Source: Streptomyces globisporus (GTDB taxonomy: Bacteria > Actinomycetota > Actinomycetes > Streptomycetales > Streptomycetaceae). From it: 64,000 nucleotides of DNA. Below the pieces are notes generated by a model. The model made no database searches and was not told the origin of the DNA. It saw only the letters and a program-made list of their open reading frames with translations. The stretch lies in the NCBI GenBank assembly GCA_014649555.1, contig BMTG01000011.1, forward strand, positions 124,001-188,000. The letters are read 5' to 3'. Made by a program: the position numbers and the translations under genes. Shown in pieces: positions 56,263-64,000 of the stretch (positions are counted from its first letter, which is position 1; each line of letters begins with the position of its first letter).

Positions 56263-56688
56263 CTACTCCTTGCCGAGCGGTCGGAGTTCGTATGTGGGGT
56301 TGAACAGCACCCGGCGGCCGTGGCTCATGGCGACCCGCCCCGAGGCGATGATCCTGCGGCCGGGCTCTATCCCTACGATGGAGCGACGGCCGAGCCAGAC
56401 CACGTCCAGCGGCTCGGTGCCGTCGAAGAGCTCCGCCTCCAGGGCGGGCACTCCGGCCCGGGGACGGAGGGTGACGGTCCGCAACGTACCAGCCACCTTC
56501 ACGATCTGCCGGTCGGAGCACTCGGAGATCCGGGTGCACCCGGTGGCCTGCGCGTCGTCCCGCAGCTCCTGGGACTCCAGGTCCTCCTGGGAACTGGAGA
56601 GCCGGTCGAGCATACGGCGGAAGCGCCCGGAAGGCTTCGCCGCCTTCCCGGCCTTCCCGGCTTTCTCGGATCGGGAAACAGCACTCAT
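56263..56688 (-). CDS. OB-fold nucleic-acid-binding protein
   Basis: A 141-residue small protein. After a Lys/Ala-rich start it has a helix (FRRMLDRLSSSQEDLESQELRDDAQ), TGCTRISECSDRQIVKVAGTLRTVTLRPRAGVPALEAELFDGTEPLDVVWLGRRSIVGIEPGRRIIASGRVAMSHGRRVLFNPTYEL, the five-strand pattern of an OB fold as in tRNA-type or single-strand DNA binding proteins. The function is not known. TACTCT lies six bases before ATG 56688, so the message may be leaderless. It is co-transcribed with DUF3159. Confidence 0.8.
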   Translation of the reverse strand: MSAVSRSEKAGKAGKAAKPSGRFRRMLDRLSSSQEDLESQELRDDAQATGCTRISECSDRQIVKVAGTLRTVTLRPRAGVPALEAELFDGTEPLDVVWLGRRSIVGIEPGRRIIASGRVAMSHGRRVLFNPTYELRPLGKE

Positions 56689-56764
56689 ACCCGAAGAGTA
56701 CCGGTCCTGCGGGCGGTACACCCGGGGCCGCGATGATCACTCGAAAGGGTGAGTCGGTGCGGGG

Positions 56765-57460
56765 TCAGTCGCGCTCGAACCGGTACCCCATGCCCGGTTC
56801 GGTGACGAAGTGGCGGGGGTGCGAGGGGTCCGCCTCCAGCTTGCGGCGCAGCTGGGCCATGTAGACGCGCAGATAGTTGGTCTCGGTGCCGTAGGAGGGG
56901 CCCCAGACCTCCTGGAGGAGCTGTTTCTGGCTGACCAGGCGGCCGGCGTTGCGGACGAGGACCTCCAGCAGGTGCCATTCGGTGGGGGTGAGGCGTACGT
57001 CGCGGCCGGCCCGGTGCACCTTTTTAGCCGCCAGGTCGACGGTGAAGCCGGCGGTCTCGACGAGGGCGACGTCCTCGGTGCCGCCCTCCTGGCCGACCGG
57101 CTCCGCCCGGCGCACCGAGGCGCGCAGCCGGGCGAGCAGCTCGTCCATGCCGAACGGTTTGGTGACGTAGTCGTCGGCTCCGGCGTCCAGCGCCTCCACC
57201 TTCTCGTCGGAGGTCTGGCGCGCGGAGAGGACGAGGATCGGGACCCGGGTCCAGCCGCGCAGGCCCCTGATCACCTCGACCCCGTCCATGTCGGGCAGCC
57301 CGAGGTCGAGGAGGACGACGTCGGGGTGGCGGGCGGCGGCGAGCTGGAGGGCGGTCGCCCCGTCGGGCGCGGCGTCGACCTCGTACTGGCGGGCCTTCAG
57401 GTTGATCACGAGGGCGCGGACGATCTGCGGCTCGTCGTCGACCACAAGCACCCTGGTCAT
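56765..57460 (-). CDS. kdpE: response regulator KdpE
   Basis: A 231-residue OmpR/PhoB-family response regulator. The receiver has the phosphoacceptor Asp52 in VVLLDLGLPDMDG, acidic pocket VVDDEPQIV and Lys101 in YVTKPF; the C-terminal winged helix includes DVRLTPTEWHLLEVLVRNAGRLVSQKQLLQEVWGPSYGTETNYLRVYMAQLRRKLE, the KdpE form. It is transcribed 103 bases after KdpD, whose kinase activity it answers to. The kdpFABC pump genes, its classical target, are not in the window. Confidence 0.92.
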   Translation of the reverse strand: MTRVLVVDDEPQIVRALVINLKARQYEVDAAPDGATALQLAAARHPDVVLLDLGLPDMDGVEVIRGLRGWTRVPILVLSARQTSDEKVEALDAGADDYVTKPFGMDELLARLRASVRRAEPVGQEGGTEDVALVETAGFTVDLAAKKVHRAGRDVRLTPTEWHLLEVLVRNAGRLVSQKQLLQEVWGPSYGTETNYLRVYMAQLRRKLEADPSHPRHFVTEPGMGYRFERD

Positions 57461-57563
57461 CGCGGACCTGCCTTTCTGCTGTACGGGCTGCACTGGCTGC
57501 CCGGGTTGTACGGGGAAGGGGTGGGGAACACGTCGGGGCGGGCGGGGTGCGCCCGAGGGTGGG

Positions 57564-60107
57564 TCACGAGGTGACCTGGGCCGGAAGCTCGGGGTCGGCC
57601 CGGACACCGCCCGGTGCCGCGGCCAGCGTCAGGACCATGGTCAGCCCGCCGCCCGGGGTGTCCTCGGCGTCCAGCGTGCCGCCCATGGCCTCGGCGAAGC
57701 CCCGGGAGACGGCGAGGCCGAGCCCCACTCCGGCGCCGCGCGGGGCGTCCCCGTACCGCTGGAAGGGCTCGAAGATGCGTTCCTTCGCCTCGTCGGGGAC
57801 GCCCCGGCCCCGGTCCACCACCCGCAGCTCGACCCGGCCGCCGAGTGCGCTGGCGGCCACGGCCACGGGCTCCCGGCCCGGGTTGTACTTGACGGCGTTC
57901 TCGACGATGTTGGCGACGACCCGCTCCAGGAGCCCGGGGTCGACGGCGACCATCGGCAGCGTCTCCGGGATGTCGAGGTCGACGCTGCCCTCGGGGACGC
58001 CGCCGAGCGCCATGGGCACCACCTCGTCGAGGTCGATCTCGCGGATCAGAGGGGTCACGGTGCCGGTCTGGAGGCGGGACATGTCCAGCAGGTTGCCGAC
58101 GAGGTGGTCCAGCCGGTCCGCGCCGTCCTCGATGCCTTCCAGCAGCTCCGCCTCGTCCTCGTCGGACCAGGCGACGTCGTCGGAGCGCAGCGAGCTGACG
58201 GCGGCCTTGATGGCGGCCAGCGGGGTGCGGAGGTCGTGGCTGACGGCGGCGAGCAGGGCGGTCCTGATCCGGTTTCCCTCGGCGAGCCTGCGGGCCTGCT
58301 CGGCCTCCCCGACCAGGCGCTGGCGGTCCAGGACGACGGCGGCCTGGGCGGCGAACGCGCCGAGCACCCGGCGGTCCTCGGCAGGCAGCACCCGGCCGGA
58401 GAGCGCGAGGGCCAGGTTGTCGCCGACCGGCATGTCCACGTCGGCGTCGTCGGGGCGGGTGACCGGGGCCGGTCCGACGGATCCGGCGCAGGTCCACGGC
58501 TCCACGTCACTGCTGCGCTCCAGCAGGGCGACGGACTCCATGGCGAAGGTCTCGCGGACCCGTTCCAGCAGGGCGTCCAGGGCGGTCTCGCCGCGCAGCA
58601 CGCTGCCGGCGAGGAAGGAGAGGATCTCCGACTCGGCGCGCAGCCGGGCGGCCTGGTGGGTACGCCGGGCCGCCAGGTCGACCACGGAGGAGACCGCCAC
58701 CGCCACCGCGAAGAAGATCACGATGGCGACGAGGTTCTCCGGGTCCTGGACGGTCAGGGTGCGGGTCGGCGGGGTGAACCAGTAGTTCAGCAGCAGACAG
58801 CCGACGGCCGCCGAGGCCAGCGCGGGTCTCAGCCCGCCGAGCAGGGCGGCGGCCACCGTCAGGAAGAGGAAGAGCAGGACGTCGTTGGCGAGACCGGGGG
58901 CGTCCTCCATGGAGCGCAGGACCACCGCGAGCAGGACGGGACCGACGACGCCGACGAGCCAGCCCCAGATGATCCTGGCGCGGCCGAGCCGGGCGCCGCG
59001 GGCGATGGGCAGGCCGCGGCCCTTGGCGACCTCTCCGTGGGTGACGATGTGGACGTCGAGGTCGGGTCCGGACTCGCGGGCGACGGTCGCGCCGACCCCG
59101 GGGCCGTAGATGTACTGCCAGGTCTTGCGGCGGCTGGAGCCCAGCACGATCTGCGTGGCGTTGACACCCCGGGCGAACTCCAGCAGGGCGGCCGGTATGT
59201 CGTCGCCGATGACGTGGTGGAAGGTGCCGCCGAGGTCCTCGACCAGGGTCCGCTGGACGGTCAGCTCCTTCGGGGAGGCCGAGGTCAGGCCGTCGCTGCG
59301 GGCGATGTACACGGCGAGGATCTCGCTCCCGGAGCCCTTGGCCGCCATCCGGGAGGCGCGGCGGATGAGGGTGCGGCCCTCGGGCCCGCCGGTCAGCCCG
59401 ACGACGATGCGTTCGCGGGCCTGCCAGGTGGTGCGGATGTTGTGCTCGCCCCGGTACTGCTGGAGGTACTCGTCGACCCGGTCTGCGGTCCACAGCAGGG
59501 CCAGCTCGCGCAGGGCGGTGAGGTTGCCGGGGCGGAAGTAGTTCGAGAGGGCGGCGTCCATCTTGTCGGGCTGGTAGATGTTGCCGTGCGCCATCCGGCG
59601 GCGCAGCGCCTGGGGCGACATGTCGACCAGCTCGATCTGGTCGGCCCGGCGGACCACCTCGTCGGGTACGGTCTCGCGCTGCCGGACGCCGGTGATCGAC
59701 TCGACGACGTCGCCGAGCGACTCCAGGTGCTGGATGTTGACCGTCGATATGACGTCGATCCCGGCCTTGAGCAGCTCCTCGACGTCCTGCCAGCGCTTGG
59801 CGTTACGGGAGCCGGGGACGTTGGTGTGGGCCAGCTCGTCGACCAGCGCCACGGCCGGGGCGCGCTCCAGGACGGCGTCGACGTCCATCTCGGTGAAGAC
59901 GGCGCCGCGGTAGCTGATCTCGCTGCGGCGGACCTGCTCCAGGCCGTGCAGCAGCACCTCGGTGCGCGGGCGGGCGTGGTGCTCCACGAAGGCCACCACG
60001 CAGTCGGTGCCGCGCTCGACCCGGCGGTGCGCCTCGGAGAGCATCGCGTACGTCTTGCCGACGCCCGGTGCCGCGCCCAGGTAGATCCGGAGTATGCCGC
60101 GTCCCAT
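57564..60107 (-). CDS. kdpD: osmosensitive K+ sensor histidine kinase KdpD
   Basis: An 847-residue kinase. The N-terminal KdpD domain has Walker A GAAPGVGKT at 11-19 and VDELAHTNVPGSRNAKRWQDVEELL; a USP-like domain follows (RERIVVGLTGGPEGRTLIRRASRMAAKGSGSEILAVYIA); four membrane helices cluster around residues 370-480; then a GAF-like part and the HisKA/HATPase core with His624 in SHDLRTPLAAIKAAV, NIVENAVKYNPG and DRGRGVPDEAKERIFEPF. Senses K+ limitation and phosphorylates KdpE. Family length is normal. Confidence 0.93.
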   Translation of the reverse strand: MGRGILRIYLGAAPGVGKTYAMLSEAHRRVERGTDCVVAFVEHHARPRTEVLLHGLEQVRRSEISYRGAVFTEMDVDAVLERAPAVALVDELAHTNVPGSRNAKRWQDVEELLKAGIDVISTVNIQHLESLGDVVESITGVRQRETVPDEVVRRADQIELVDMSPQALRRRMAHGNIYQPDKMDAALSNYFRPGNLTALRELALLWTADRVDEYLQQYRGEHNIRTTWQARERIVVGLTGGPEGRTLIRRASRMAAKGSGSEILAVYIARSDGLTSASPKELTVQRTLVEDLGGTFHHVIGDDIPAALLEFARGVNATQIVLGSSRRKTWQYIYGPGVGATVARESGPDLDVHIVTHGEVAKGRGLPIARGARLGRARIIWGWLVGVVGPVLLAVVLRSMEDAPGLANDVLLFLFLTVAAALLGGLRPALASAAVGCLLLNYWFTPPTRTLTVQDPENLVAIVIFFAVAVAVSSVVDLAARRTHQAARLRAESEILSFLAGSVLRGETALDALLERVRETFAMESVALLERSSDVEPWTCAGSVGPAPVTRPDDADVDMPVGDNLALALSGRVLPAEDRRVLGAFAAQAAVVLDRQRLVGEAEQARRLAEGNRIRTALLAAVSHDLRTPLAAIKAAVSSLRSDDVAWSDEDEAELLEGIEDGADRLDHLVGNLLDMSRLQTGTVTPLIREIDLDEVVPMALGGVPEGSVDLDIPETLPMVAVDPGLLERVVANIVENAVKYNPGREPVAVAASALGGRVELRVVDRGRGVPDEAKERIFEPFQRYGDAPRGAGVGLGLAVSRGFAEAMGGTLDAEDTPGGGLTMVLTLAAAPGGVRADPELPAQVTS

Positions 60108-60290
60108 GGCCCCATTGTCTTCTTCCGTCCGGCCGTGTCCTGCGGAGGGCCGGTGGCGCGCCCGGTGCGGCTGCCGCCATCGACGCTACTCCGCCGCGGG
60201 CCGTGGTTCGGTCCCGGGAGTGCAGGTGAGGGGCGTATTGACGGAACTCTGATGCGGGCCGGGAGGGCCGGGAGGGCGGGCCCGGGGGGC

Positions 60291-61025
60291 TCAGGACTGT
60301 TCGACGATATGGCCGTCGCTCAGCTCCAGGACCCGGTCGGCGAGGCCCAGCAACTGGGGGTCGTGGGTGGCGACGAGGGCGGTGACGTTCTCGCTGCGGA
60401 CGACCGCGCGGAGCAGTTCCATCACGGCGAGCCCGGTCTCGGCGTCGAGCTGTCCGGTGGGCTCGTCGGCGATCAGGAGGGCGGGGCGGTTGGCGAGGGC
60501 GCGGGCGATGGCGACGCGCTGCTGCTGGCCGCCGGAGAGCTCGCCGGGGCGCTGCTCGGCGTGGTCGGCGAGGCCGACGAGGGAGAGCAGCAGGGCGACC
60601 CGCTCGTCCCGCTCGGCCGGGTCGGCCTTGCGCAGCCGCAGCGGTACGCCGACGTTCTCGGCGGCGGTCAGGATCGGGATGAGGCCGAAGGACTGGAAGA
60701 TGAAGCCGACCCGGTCCCGGCGCAGCTCCAGCAGGCCCTTCTCGCCGAGGCCCGCCAGCTCGGTGCCGTCGACGGTGATCCGGCCGCTGTCGGGGGTGTC
60801 CAGGCCGCCGACCAGGTTGAGCAGGGTGGTCTTGCCGGAGCCGGAGCGGCCCTTGAGCGCGACCAGCTCGCCGCGCGGGATCTCGAAGGAGACACCGCGC
60901 AGGGCGTGCACGGCCGACGCGCCGCTGCCGTACGAGCGGTGCAGGTCCTCGACGGTGACCATGGCGCTGCGGGCCGGATCCTCGGCGAGGGCCGTGCCGG
61001 ACTGCCCGCTGGTGCTCTCGGTCAT
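60291..61025 (-). CDS. ABC transporter ATP-binding protein (MacB/LolD type)
   Basis: A 244-residue ATPase. Walker A KGRSGSGKTTLLNLVGGLD, signature LSGGQQQRVAIARALANRPALLIADEPTGQLD (Walker B included) and switch His in ALVATHDPQLL are intact; the motif order and LVGGLDTPDSG are of the MacB/LolD class, which pairs with FtsX-like permeases. No permease gene stands next to it: the downstream gene is kdpD. GGGGGAG precedes ATG 61025. Transport substrate unknown. Confidence 0.87.
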   Translation of the reverse strand: MTESTSGQSGTALAEDPARSAMVTVEDLHRSYGSGASAVHALRGVSFEIPRGELVALKGRSGSGKTTLLNLVGGLDTPDSGRITVDGTELAGLGEKGLLELRRDRVGFIFQSFGLIPILTAAENVGVPLRLRKADPAERDERVALLLSLVGLADHAEQRPGELSGGQQQRVAIARALANRPALLIADEPTGQLDAETGLAVMELLRAVVRSENVTALVATHDPQLLGLADRVLELSDGHIVEQS

Positions 61026-61118
61026 GCTGCTCCCCCGTCGTACGTACGTGCCCGCGTCGTCGCCCGCCAAGTATGTGTGTACGGCACACGGCCGGGCAAT
61101 GGCCGGGCCGGTACGTGC

Positions 61119-61166
61119 GACGGCCGGTGGGCCGCACCCGGGAAGGGGTGCGGCCCACCGGCCGTC
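61119..61166. terminator. 21-bp perfect terminator hairpin after the DUF3710 gene
   Basis: Stem 61119-61139 with 61146-61166 (starts GACGGCCGGTGGG and ends with its complement), loop 6 bases. It lies 24 bases past the DUF3710 stop on the minus strand. Confidence 0.88.
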
Positions 61167-61190
61167 GCTGTGGAGTTCCGCGAGGTGCCG

Positions 61191-61964
61191 CTAGCGGACC
61201 TCGGTGATCTCGGGGCCGCGCTGGAGCTGGCCCATGCCGCCGGAGAACCGGGAGCTCTCCTGGTCCTCCTGCTGCACGCCCTCGGGCACCATCTGGGCGT
61301 CGTTGGGGAGCTTGAGGACGATCGGGTCGCGGGGGGCCATCGGGCCCTCGCCGCGGACGACCACGGTGTCCCGGAAGATCGTCTCCAGCAGTCCGGCGGC
61401 CTCCGGCTGGACGGCGCCCTGGCCGGAGATGACTCCGCGCAGGAACCAGCGGGGGCCGTCGACGCCGACGAAGCGCACGAGCTGCACCCCGCCCGTGCCG
61501 TCCGGGAGCTGTACGGGGACCTGCGCGCGCAGCTCCCAGCCCAGCGGGCCCTCGACCTCGTCGATGATGCCGCCCTGCTGGGTGATGCCCGAGGCGATCT
61601 CGTCGCGGACCTCGCCCCAGATGCCCTCCTTCTTGGGGGCGGCGAAGGCCTGCAGCTGGACCGCGCTGTCGCGCAGCACCACGGTGGCGGCGACGATCGC
61701 GTCCCCGGCCACCTCGACGCGCAGTTCCATGCCCTCGACCCCGGGGACGAAGATGCCGCCCAGGTCGACCCGGCCCTCGCCGGGCTGGGAGACCTCGGAG
61801 CTGTCCCAGGGTCCGTCCGGCCGGGGGGCCGGCGGAAGATTCATCCGACGGGTGCCCCCGGCGGCGGCGTCGCCGCTCTCGGGCTCGTCGGCGACCTGCT
61901 CGGCCTCGCGCACCTCGTCCGCCGCGTCCTCGGCGGAACCACTCTTCTTGCGACGTCCGAACAC
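61191..61964 (-). CDS. DUF3710 family protein
   Basis: A 257-residue soluble protein: a basic/acidic N-terminus (FGRRKKSGSAEDAADEVREAEQVADEP), then PDGPWDSSEVSQPGEGRVDLGGIFVPGVEGMELRVEVAGDAIVAATVVL, GWELRAQVPVQLPDGTGGVQLVRFVGVDGPRWFLRGVISG, a beta-rich domain typical of actinobacterial DUF3710. Function unknown. AAGGA stands seven bases before GTG 61964, and the start is separated by one base from the dut stop, so it is translated with dUTPase. This dut-DUF3710 pair is a common actinobacterial arrangement. Confidence 0.85.
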   Translation of the reverse strand: MFGRRKKSGSAEDAADEVREAEQVADEPESGDAAAGGTRRMNLPPAPRPDGPWDSSEVSQPGEGRVDLGGIFVPGVEGMELRVEVAGDAIVAATVVLRDSAVQLQAFAAPKKEGIWGEVRDEIASGITQQGGIIDEVEGPLGWELRAQVPVQLPDGTGGVQLVRFVGVDGPRWFLRGVISGQGAVQPEAAGLLETIFRDTVVVRGEGPMAPRDPIVLKLPNDAQMVPEGVQQEDQESSRFSGGMGQLQRGPEITEVR

Positions 61965-61965
61965 G

Positions 61966-62496
61966 TCACTGTCCTTCCCGGTCGGATACGACCGAAGCGT
62001 AGCTGTTCCCACCGTGGGTGATCCCGCCCTCGGCGCCGTCCACCGACGCGTGGCCGCCGGTGGACCCGAAGCCCCCTTCGGCCCGCGCCGAGCCGGGAAG
62101 TTCCGCCACCTCGTGGAAGCGCACCTTCTCGACCTGCTGGACAACCAGTTGGGCAATCCGGTCGAACCGTTCGAATCGCACGCTCTCGCGTGGATCGAGG
62201 TTGACCACGATCACCTTGATCTCCCCACGGTACCCGGCATCAACCGTCCCTGGGGCATTCACGAGGGCCACTCCGCAGCGGGCTGCGAGGCCGGAGCGCG
62301 GGTGCACGAACGCGGCGTACCCGTCGGGCAGGGCGATCGAGACCCCGGTGGGCAGCACCACGCGCTCGCCGGGGGCGAGTTCGGCGGCCTCGGTGGTCAC
62401 CAGGTCGGCACCGGCGTCGCCCGGGTGCCCGTACGCCGGAATCGGCACATCCGGGTCGGTCCGGCGGATCAGTACGTCGACGGGGTTGCGGGTCAC
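61966..62496 (-). CDS. dut: deoxyuridine 5'-triphosphate nucleotidohydrolase (dUTPase)
   Basis: A 176-residue trimeric dUTPase, converting dUTP to dUMP and PPi and so keeping uracil out of DNA. The five motifs are present in order: PGDAGADL, FVHPRSGLAARCGVALVNAPGTVDAGYRGE, VNLDPRESVRFERFDRIAQLVVQQV, and the C-terminal arm EGGFGSTGGHAS (Phe stacks on uracil). The C-terminal tail of about 25 residues (DGAEGGITHGGNSYASVVSDREGQ) is extra. GTG 62496 overlaps the thioesterase stop by 4 bp. Confidence 0.93.
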   Translation of the reverse strand: MTRNPVDVLIRRTDPDVPIPAYGHPGDAGADLVTTEAAELAPGERVVLPTGVSIALPDGYAAFVHPRSGLAARCGVALVNAPGTVDAGYRGEIKVIVVNLDPRESVRFERFDRIAQLVVQQVEKVRFHEVAELPGSARAEGGFGSTGGHASVDGAEGGITHGGNSYASVVSDREGQ

Positions 62497-63077
62497 GGGT
62501 TCACCTCGAAGGCGCGGGCGCGCCGGACCTGGTCGGGGTCGGACATGGCGGCCTGGATCTCGGCGGGCCGGCCGTTGTCGATGAAGTGGTCGACCTTGAC
62601 CTCGATGAAGAGAGCGTCGGCCCGGACCGCGACGGGGCCTTCGGGGCCGCCGATCCGGCCGGTGGCGGTGGAGTAGATCTTGCGCCCGTGCACGGCGGTG
62701 ATCCGGGCGTCGAGGTGCAGCACGGTGTCCACGGGAACGGGGCGGACGAAGTCGGTCTCCAGCCGTCCGGTCACCGCGATCGTGCGCAGCAGCCAGTTCA
62801 GCGAGCCGAGGGTCTCGTCCAGCGCCGTGGCGAGCACGCCGCCGTGGGCCAGGCCGGGGGCGCCCTGGTGGGCGGGCTGCACGGTGAACTCGGCGGTGAC
62901 GCTCACGCCTTCACCGGCCCGCGCCATCAGGTGCAGTCCGTGCGGCTGTCCCCCGCCGCAGCCGAAACAGTGTTCGTAGTGCGCGCCGAGGAGCTCGCCG
63001 GGGGCGGGCGCGTCGGGGTGCCGGACCGGCGCGACGGCGTCGGCCGGGGGTGTCAGAGCTGCTGATGTTCCACTCAC
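62493..63077 (-). CDS. PaaI-type hotdog-fold thioesterase
   Basis: A 194-residue acyl-CoA thioesterase-like protein. The hotdog fold is visible: HYEHCFGCGGGQPHGLHLMARAGEGVSVTAEFTVQPAHQGAPGLAHGGVLATALDETLGSLNW, with the AHGG motif, then GRLETDFVRPVPVDTVLHLDARITAVHGRKIYSTATGRI. Substrate unknown; the FGCGG loop is seen in several actinobacterial members. GTG 63077 gives a sensible length; a longer reading would run through the divergent DUF3093 promoter. It is first in the thioesterase-dut-DUF3710 unit. Confidence 0.86.
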   Translation of the reverse strand: MSGTSAALTPPADAVAPVRHPDAPAPGELLGAHYEHCFGCGGGQPHGLHLMARAGEGVSVTAEFTVQPAHQGAPGLAHGGVLATALDETLGSLNWLLRTIAVTGRLETDFVRPVPVDTVLHLDARITAVHGRKIYSTATGRIGGPEGPVAVRADALFIEVKVDHFIDNGRPAEIQAAMSDPDQVRRARAFEVNP

Positions 63078-63135
63078 AGGCGCAGACCTTACCCGCGCGG
63101 CGGTGTGCCGGTCGCGCCGTGCCAAGCTTGGTGCC

Positions 63136-63594
63136 ATGCAGCCTTCCGCACCGCCCTTCGACGAACGTCTCACCGCGCCCCGCTCCTGGTGGTTCATCGC
63201 CTTCGGGGTCGGTGTGGCCTGTGCTCTGATGCTGCTGCCACTGGGCACCCTGCCGATGCTCGCGGGGCTGGTCGGCGGGACGGCCGCGGCGGCCCTCGTG
63301 GTGAGCGGTTACGGCTCGGCACGGATCCGGGTGGTGGCGGGGTCCCTCGTCGCCGGCGAGGCCCGGATCCCGCTGTCGGCGCTCGGTGAGCCCGAGGTGC
63401 TGGACGCGGAGGAGGCGCGGGCCTGGCGCACGCACAAGGCGGATGCCCGTGCGTTCATGCTGCTGCGCGGCTATGTGGAGACGGCGGTGCGGGTGGAGGT
63501 CACGGACCCGGAGGACCCGACTCCGTACGTCTATCTCTCCACCCGGGACCCGCGGGGCCTCGCGGCGGCGCTGAGCACCGTACCGACCGCCTGA
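63136..63594 (+). CDS. DUF3093 membrane protein
   Basis: A 152-residue protein with two N-terminal membrane helices (SWWFIAFGVGVACALMLLPLG and LPMLAGLVGGTAAAALVVSGYG) and a soluble beta-rich C-terminus (IRVVAGSLVAGEARIPLSALGEPEVLDAEEARAWRTHKADARAFMLLRGYVETAVRVEVTDPEDPTPYVYLSTRDP), characteristic of actinobacterial DUF3093. Function unknown. It is divergent from the thioesterase-dut unit, a neighbourhood conserved in Streptomyces. Confidence 0.85.
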   Translation: MQPSAPPFDERLTAPRSWWFIAFGVGVACALMLLPLGTLPMLAGLVGGTAAAALVVSGYGSARIRVVAGSLVAGEARIPLSALGEPEVLDAEEARAWRTHKADARAFMLLRGYVETAVRVEVTDPEDPTPYVYLSTRDPRGLAAALSTVPTA

Positions 63595-63613
63595 GCCGTT
63601 CGCCGGACCGGCC

Positions 63614-63634
63614 GAGGGCCTCTCAGGGGCCCTC
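63614..63634. terminator. hairpin between convergent DUF3093 and the right-edge gene
   Basis: GAGGGCC at 63614-63620 pairs with GGCCCTC at 63628-63634, loop 7 bases, between two convergent genes. Confidence 0.6.
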
Positions 63635-63649
63635 GATCTCCTTGGGCAG

Positions 63650-64000
63650 CTAGGCCGGGTTCAGCGGCTGCTCCAGCGGCGGCAGCGCGGGCAGCCGGTC
63701 CCAGGGGATCTGGTCCTTGCGCAGGTCGTCCCTGACCCGGTCGGCGAGCTTGCGGGTGTCGCGGCGGTTCATCGTGGCGCCGACGGCGGCGCCGATCATG
63801 AACGGGATCAGGTTGGGCAGATTGCGCGCCATACGCTTCATGATCTGCTGGCGCAGCTCACGCTTCATCTGACCGCCGAGAGCGGCGTTGAGCGTGGTGG
63901 GCCGGGTGACGTCGATGCCGCGCTCCTCGGTCCACGACGTCAGATACGCGGTGCTGCGCTGACCGAGATTGCCCGGGGGCCGACGGCCGTAGACCTCGTG
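63650..64000 (-). CDS. C-terminal part of a conserved protein, possibly EcsC-like (runs off right edge)
   Basis: The open frame continues to the right edge, so the 116 codons here are only the C-terminus: HEVYGRRPPGNLGQRSTAYL, GIDVTRPTTLNAALGGQMKRELRQQIMKRMARNLPNLIPFMIGAAVGATMNRRDTRKLADRVRDDLRKD, and a Pro/Leu-rich end. The helix NLIPFMIGAAVGATMNRRDTRKLA recalls the glycine-rich C-terminal segment of EcsC-type proteins; that is a weak similarity. An internal ATG at 63868 exists but the frame and coding character extend upstream of it. Confidence 0.55.
   Translation of the reverse strand, partial: HEVYGRRPPGNLGQRSTAYLTSWTEERGIDVTRPTTLNAALGGQMKRELRQQIMKRMARNLPNLIPFMIGAAVGATMNRRDTRKLADRVRDDLRKDQIPWDRLPALPPLEQPLNPA

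Noticed and set aside
57288-62021. A very long plus-strand open frame (about 1,577 codons)
   Set aside because: It is antisense to kdpE, kdpD, the ABC ATPase and DUF3710, all with strong family motifs. Long antisense frames are normal at this GC content.

Overview
The window is very GC-rich (low 70s % by eye), uses GTG and TTG starts freely, and carries families typical of Streptomyces (MocR regulators, a SepF paralogue, DUF3159, DUF3093, DUF3710, a FeS-type photolyase, CsoR, Zur and iron boxes). It is best read as a piece of a Streptomyces chromosome. Most genes are intact and often start with 4-bp overlaps. One stretch (about 44.97-50.2 kb) is visibly less GC-rich and full of broken genes.

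Layout. 0-8.3 kb: the 5' part of the RNA-repair methyltransferase gene hen1, a homocysteine S-methyltransferase, an F420-type luciferase-like oxidoreductase, a MazG-like pyrophosphohydrolase, a SepF paralogue, a divergent DeoR regulator/SIS isomerase pair, DedA and a PPOX-fold protein. 8.3-11.6 kb: an iron-siderophore importer (binding protein and two FecCD permeases) behind an iron box. 11.8-18.8 kb: a MarR regulator, a secreted His-rich protein behind a perfect CsoR-type copper operator, an FeS photolyase, a MocR/LysE divergent pair with a palindromic operator, and a VWA protein.

18.8-27.1 kb: a secreted zinc collagenase, a GntR regulator and a five-gene 4-hydroxyproline catabolic operon (epimerase, deaminase, three-subunit D-hydroxyproline dehydrogenase). 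Operator-like words are shared by the collagenase/gntR intergenic region and the operon promoter, so collagen breakdown and hydroxyproline use may be one regulon. 27.1-30.6 kb: a TetR-controlled MFS exporter plus FAD monooxygenase. 30.6-31.4 kb: two opposed relics of agmatine deiminase genes.

31.5-39.6 kb: a poly-gamma-glutamate type locus (CapA, a membrane protein with two HAMP modules and no output domain, CapB with a 12-residue repeat tail, CapC, an NlpC/P60 enzyme). 39.6-44.8 kb: an aztABCD zinc-uptake locus with a Zur box lying on the divergent starts of aztA and aztB. 45-50.2 kb: an accessory island with a truncated SDR gene, an LRR-like fragment, two WXG100-type genes, a frameshifted gene, a toxin with a C-terminal RNase A-like domain, a probable immunity gene, an orphan toxin tail, a duplicated CdiI-like immunity gene and what looks like the 3' end of a tRNA. 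50.2-64 kb: core genes: TrmA-family RNA methyltransferase, APC permease divergent from two TrkA-type proteins, DUF3159, OB-fold protein, KdpE/KdpD, a MacB/LolD-type ATPase, DUF3710, dUTPase, thioesterase, DUF3093, and a partial gene at the right edge.
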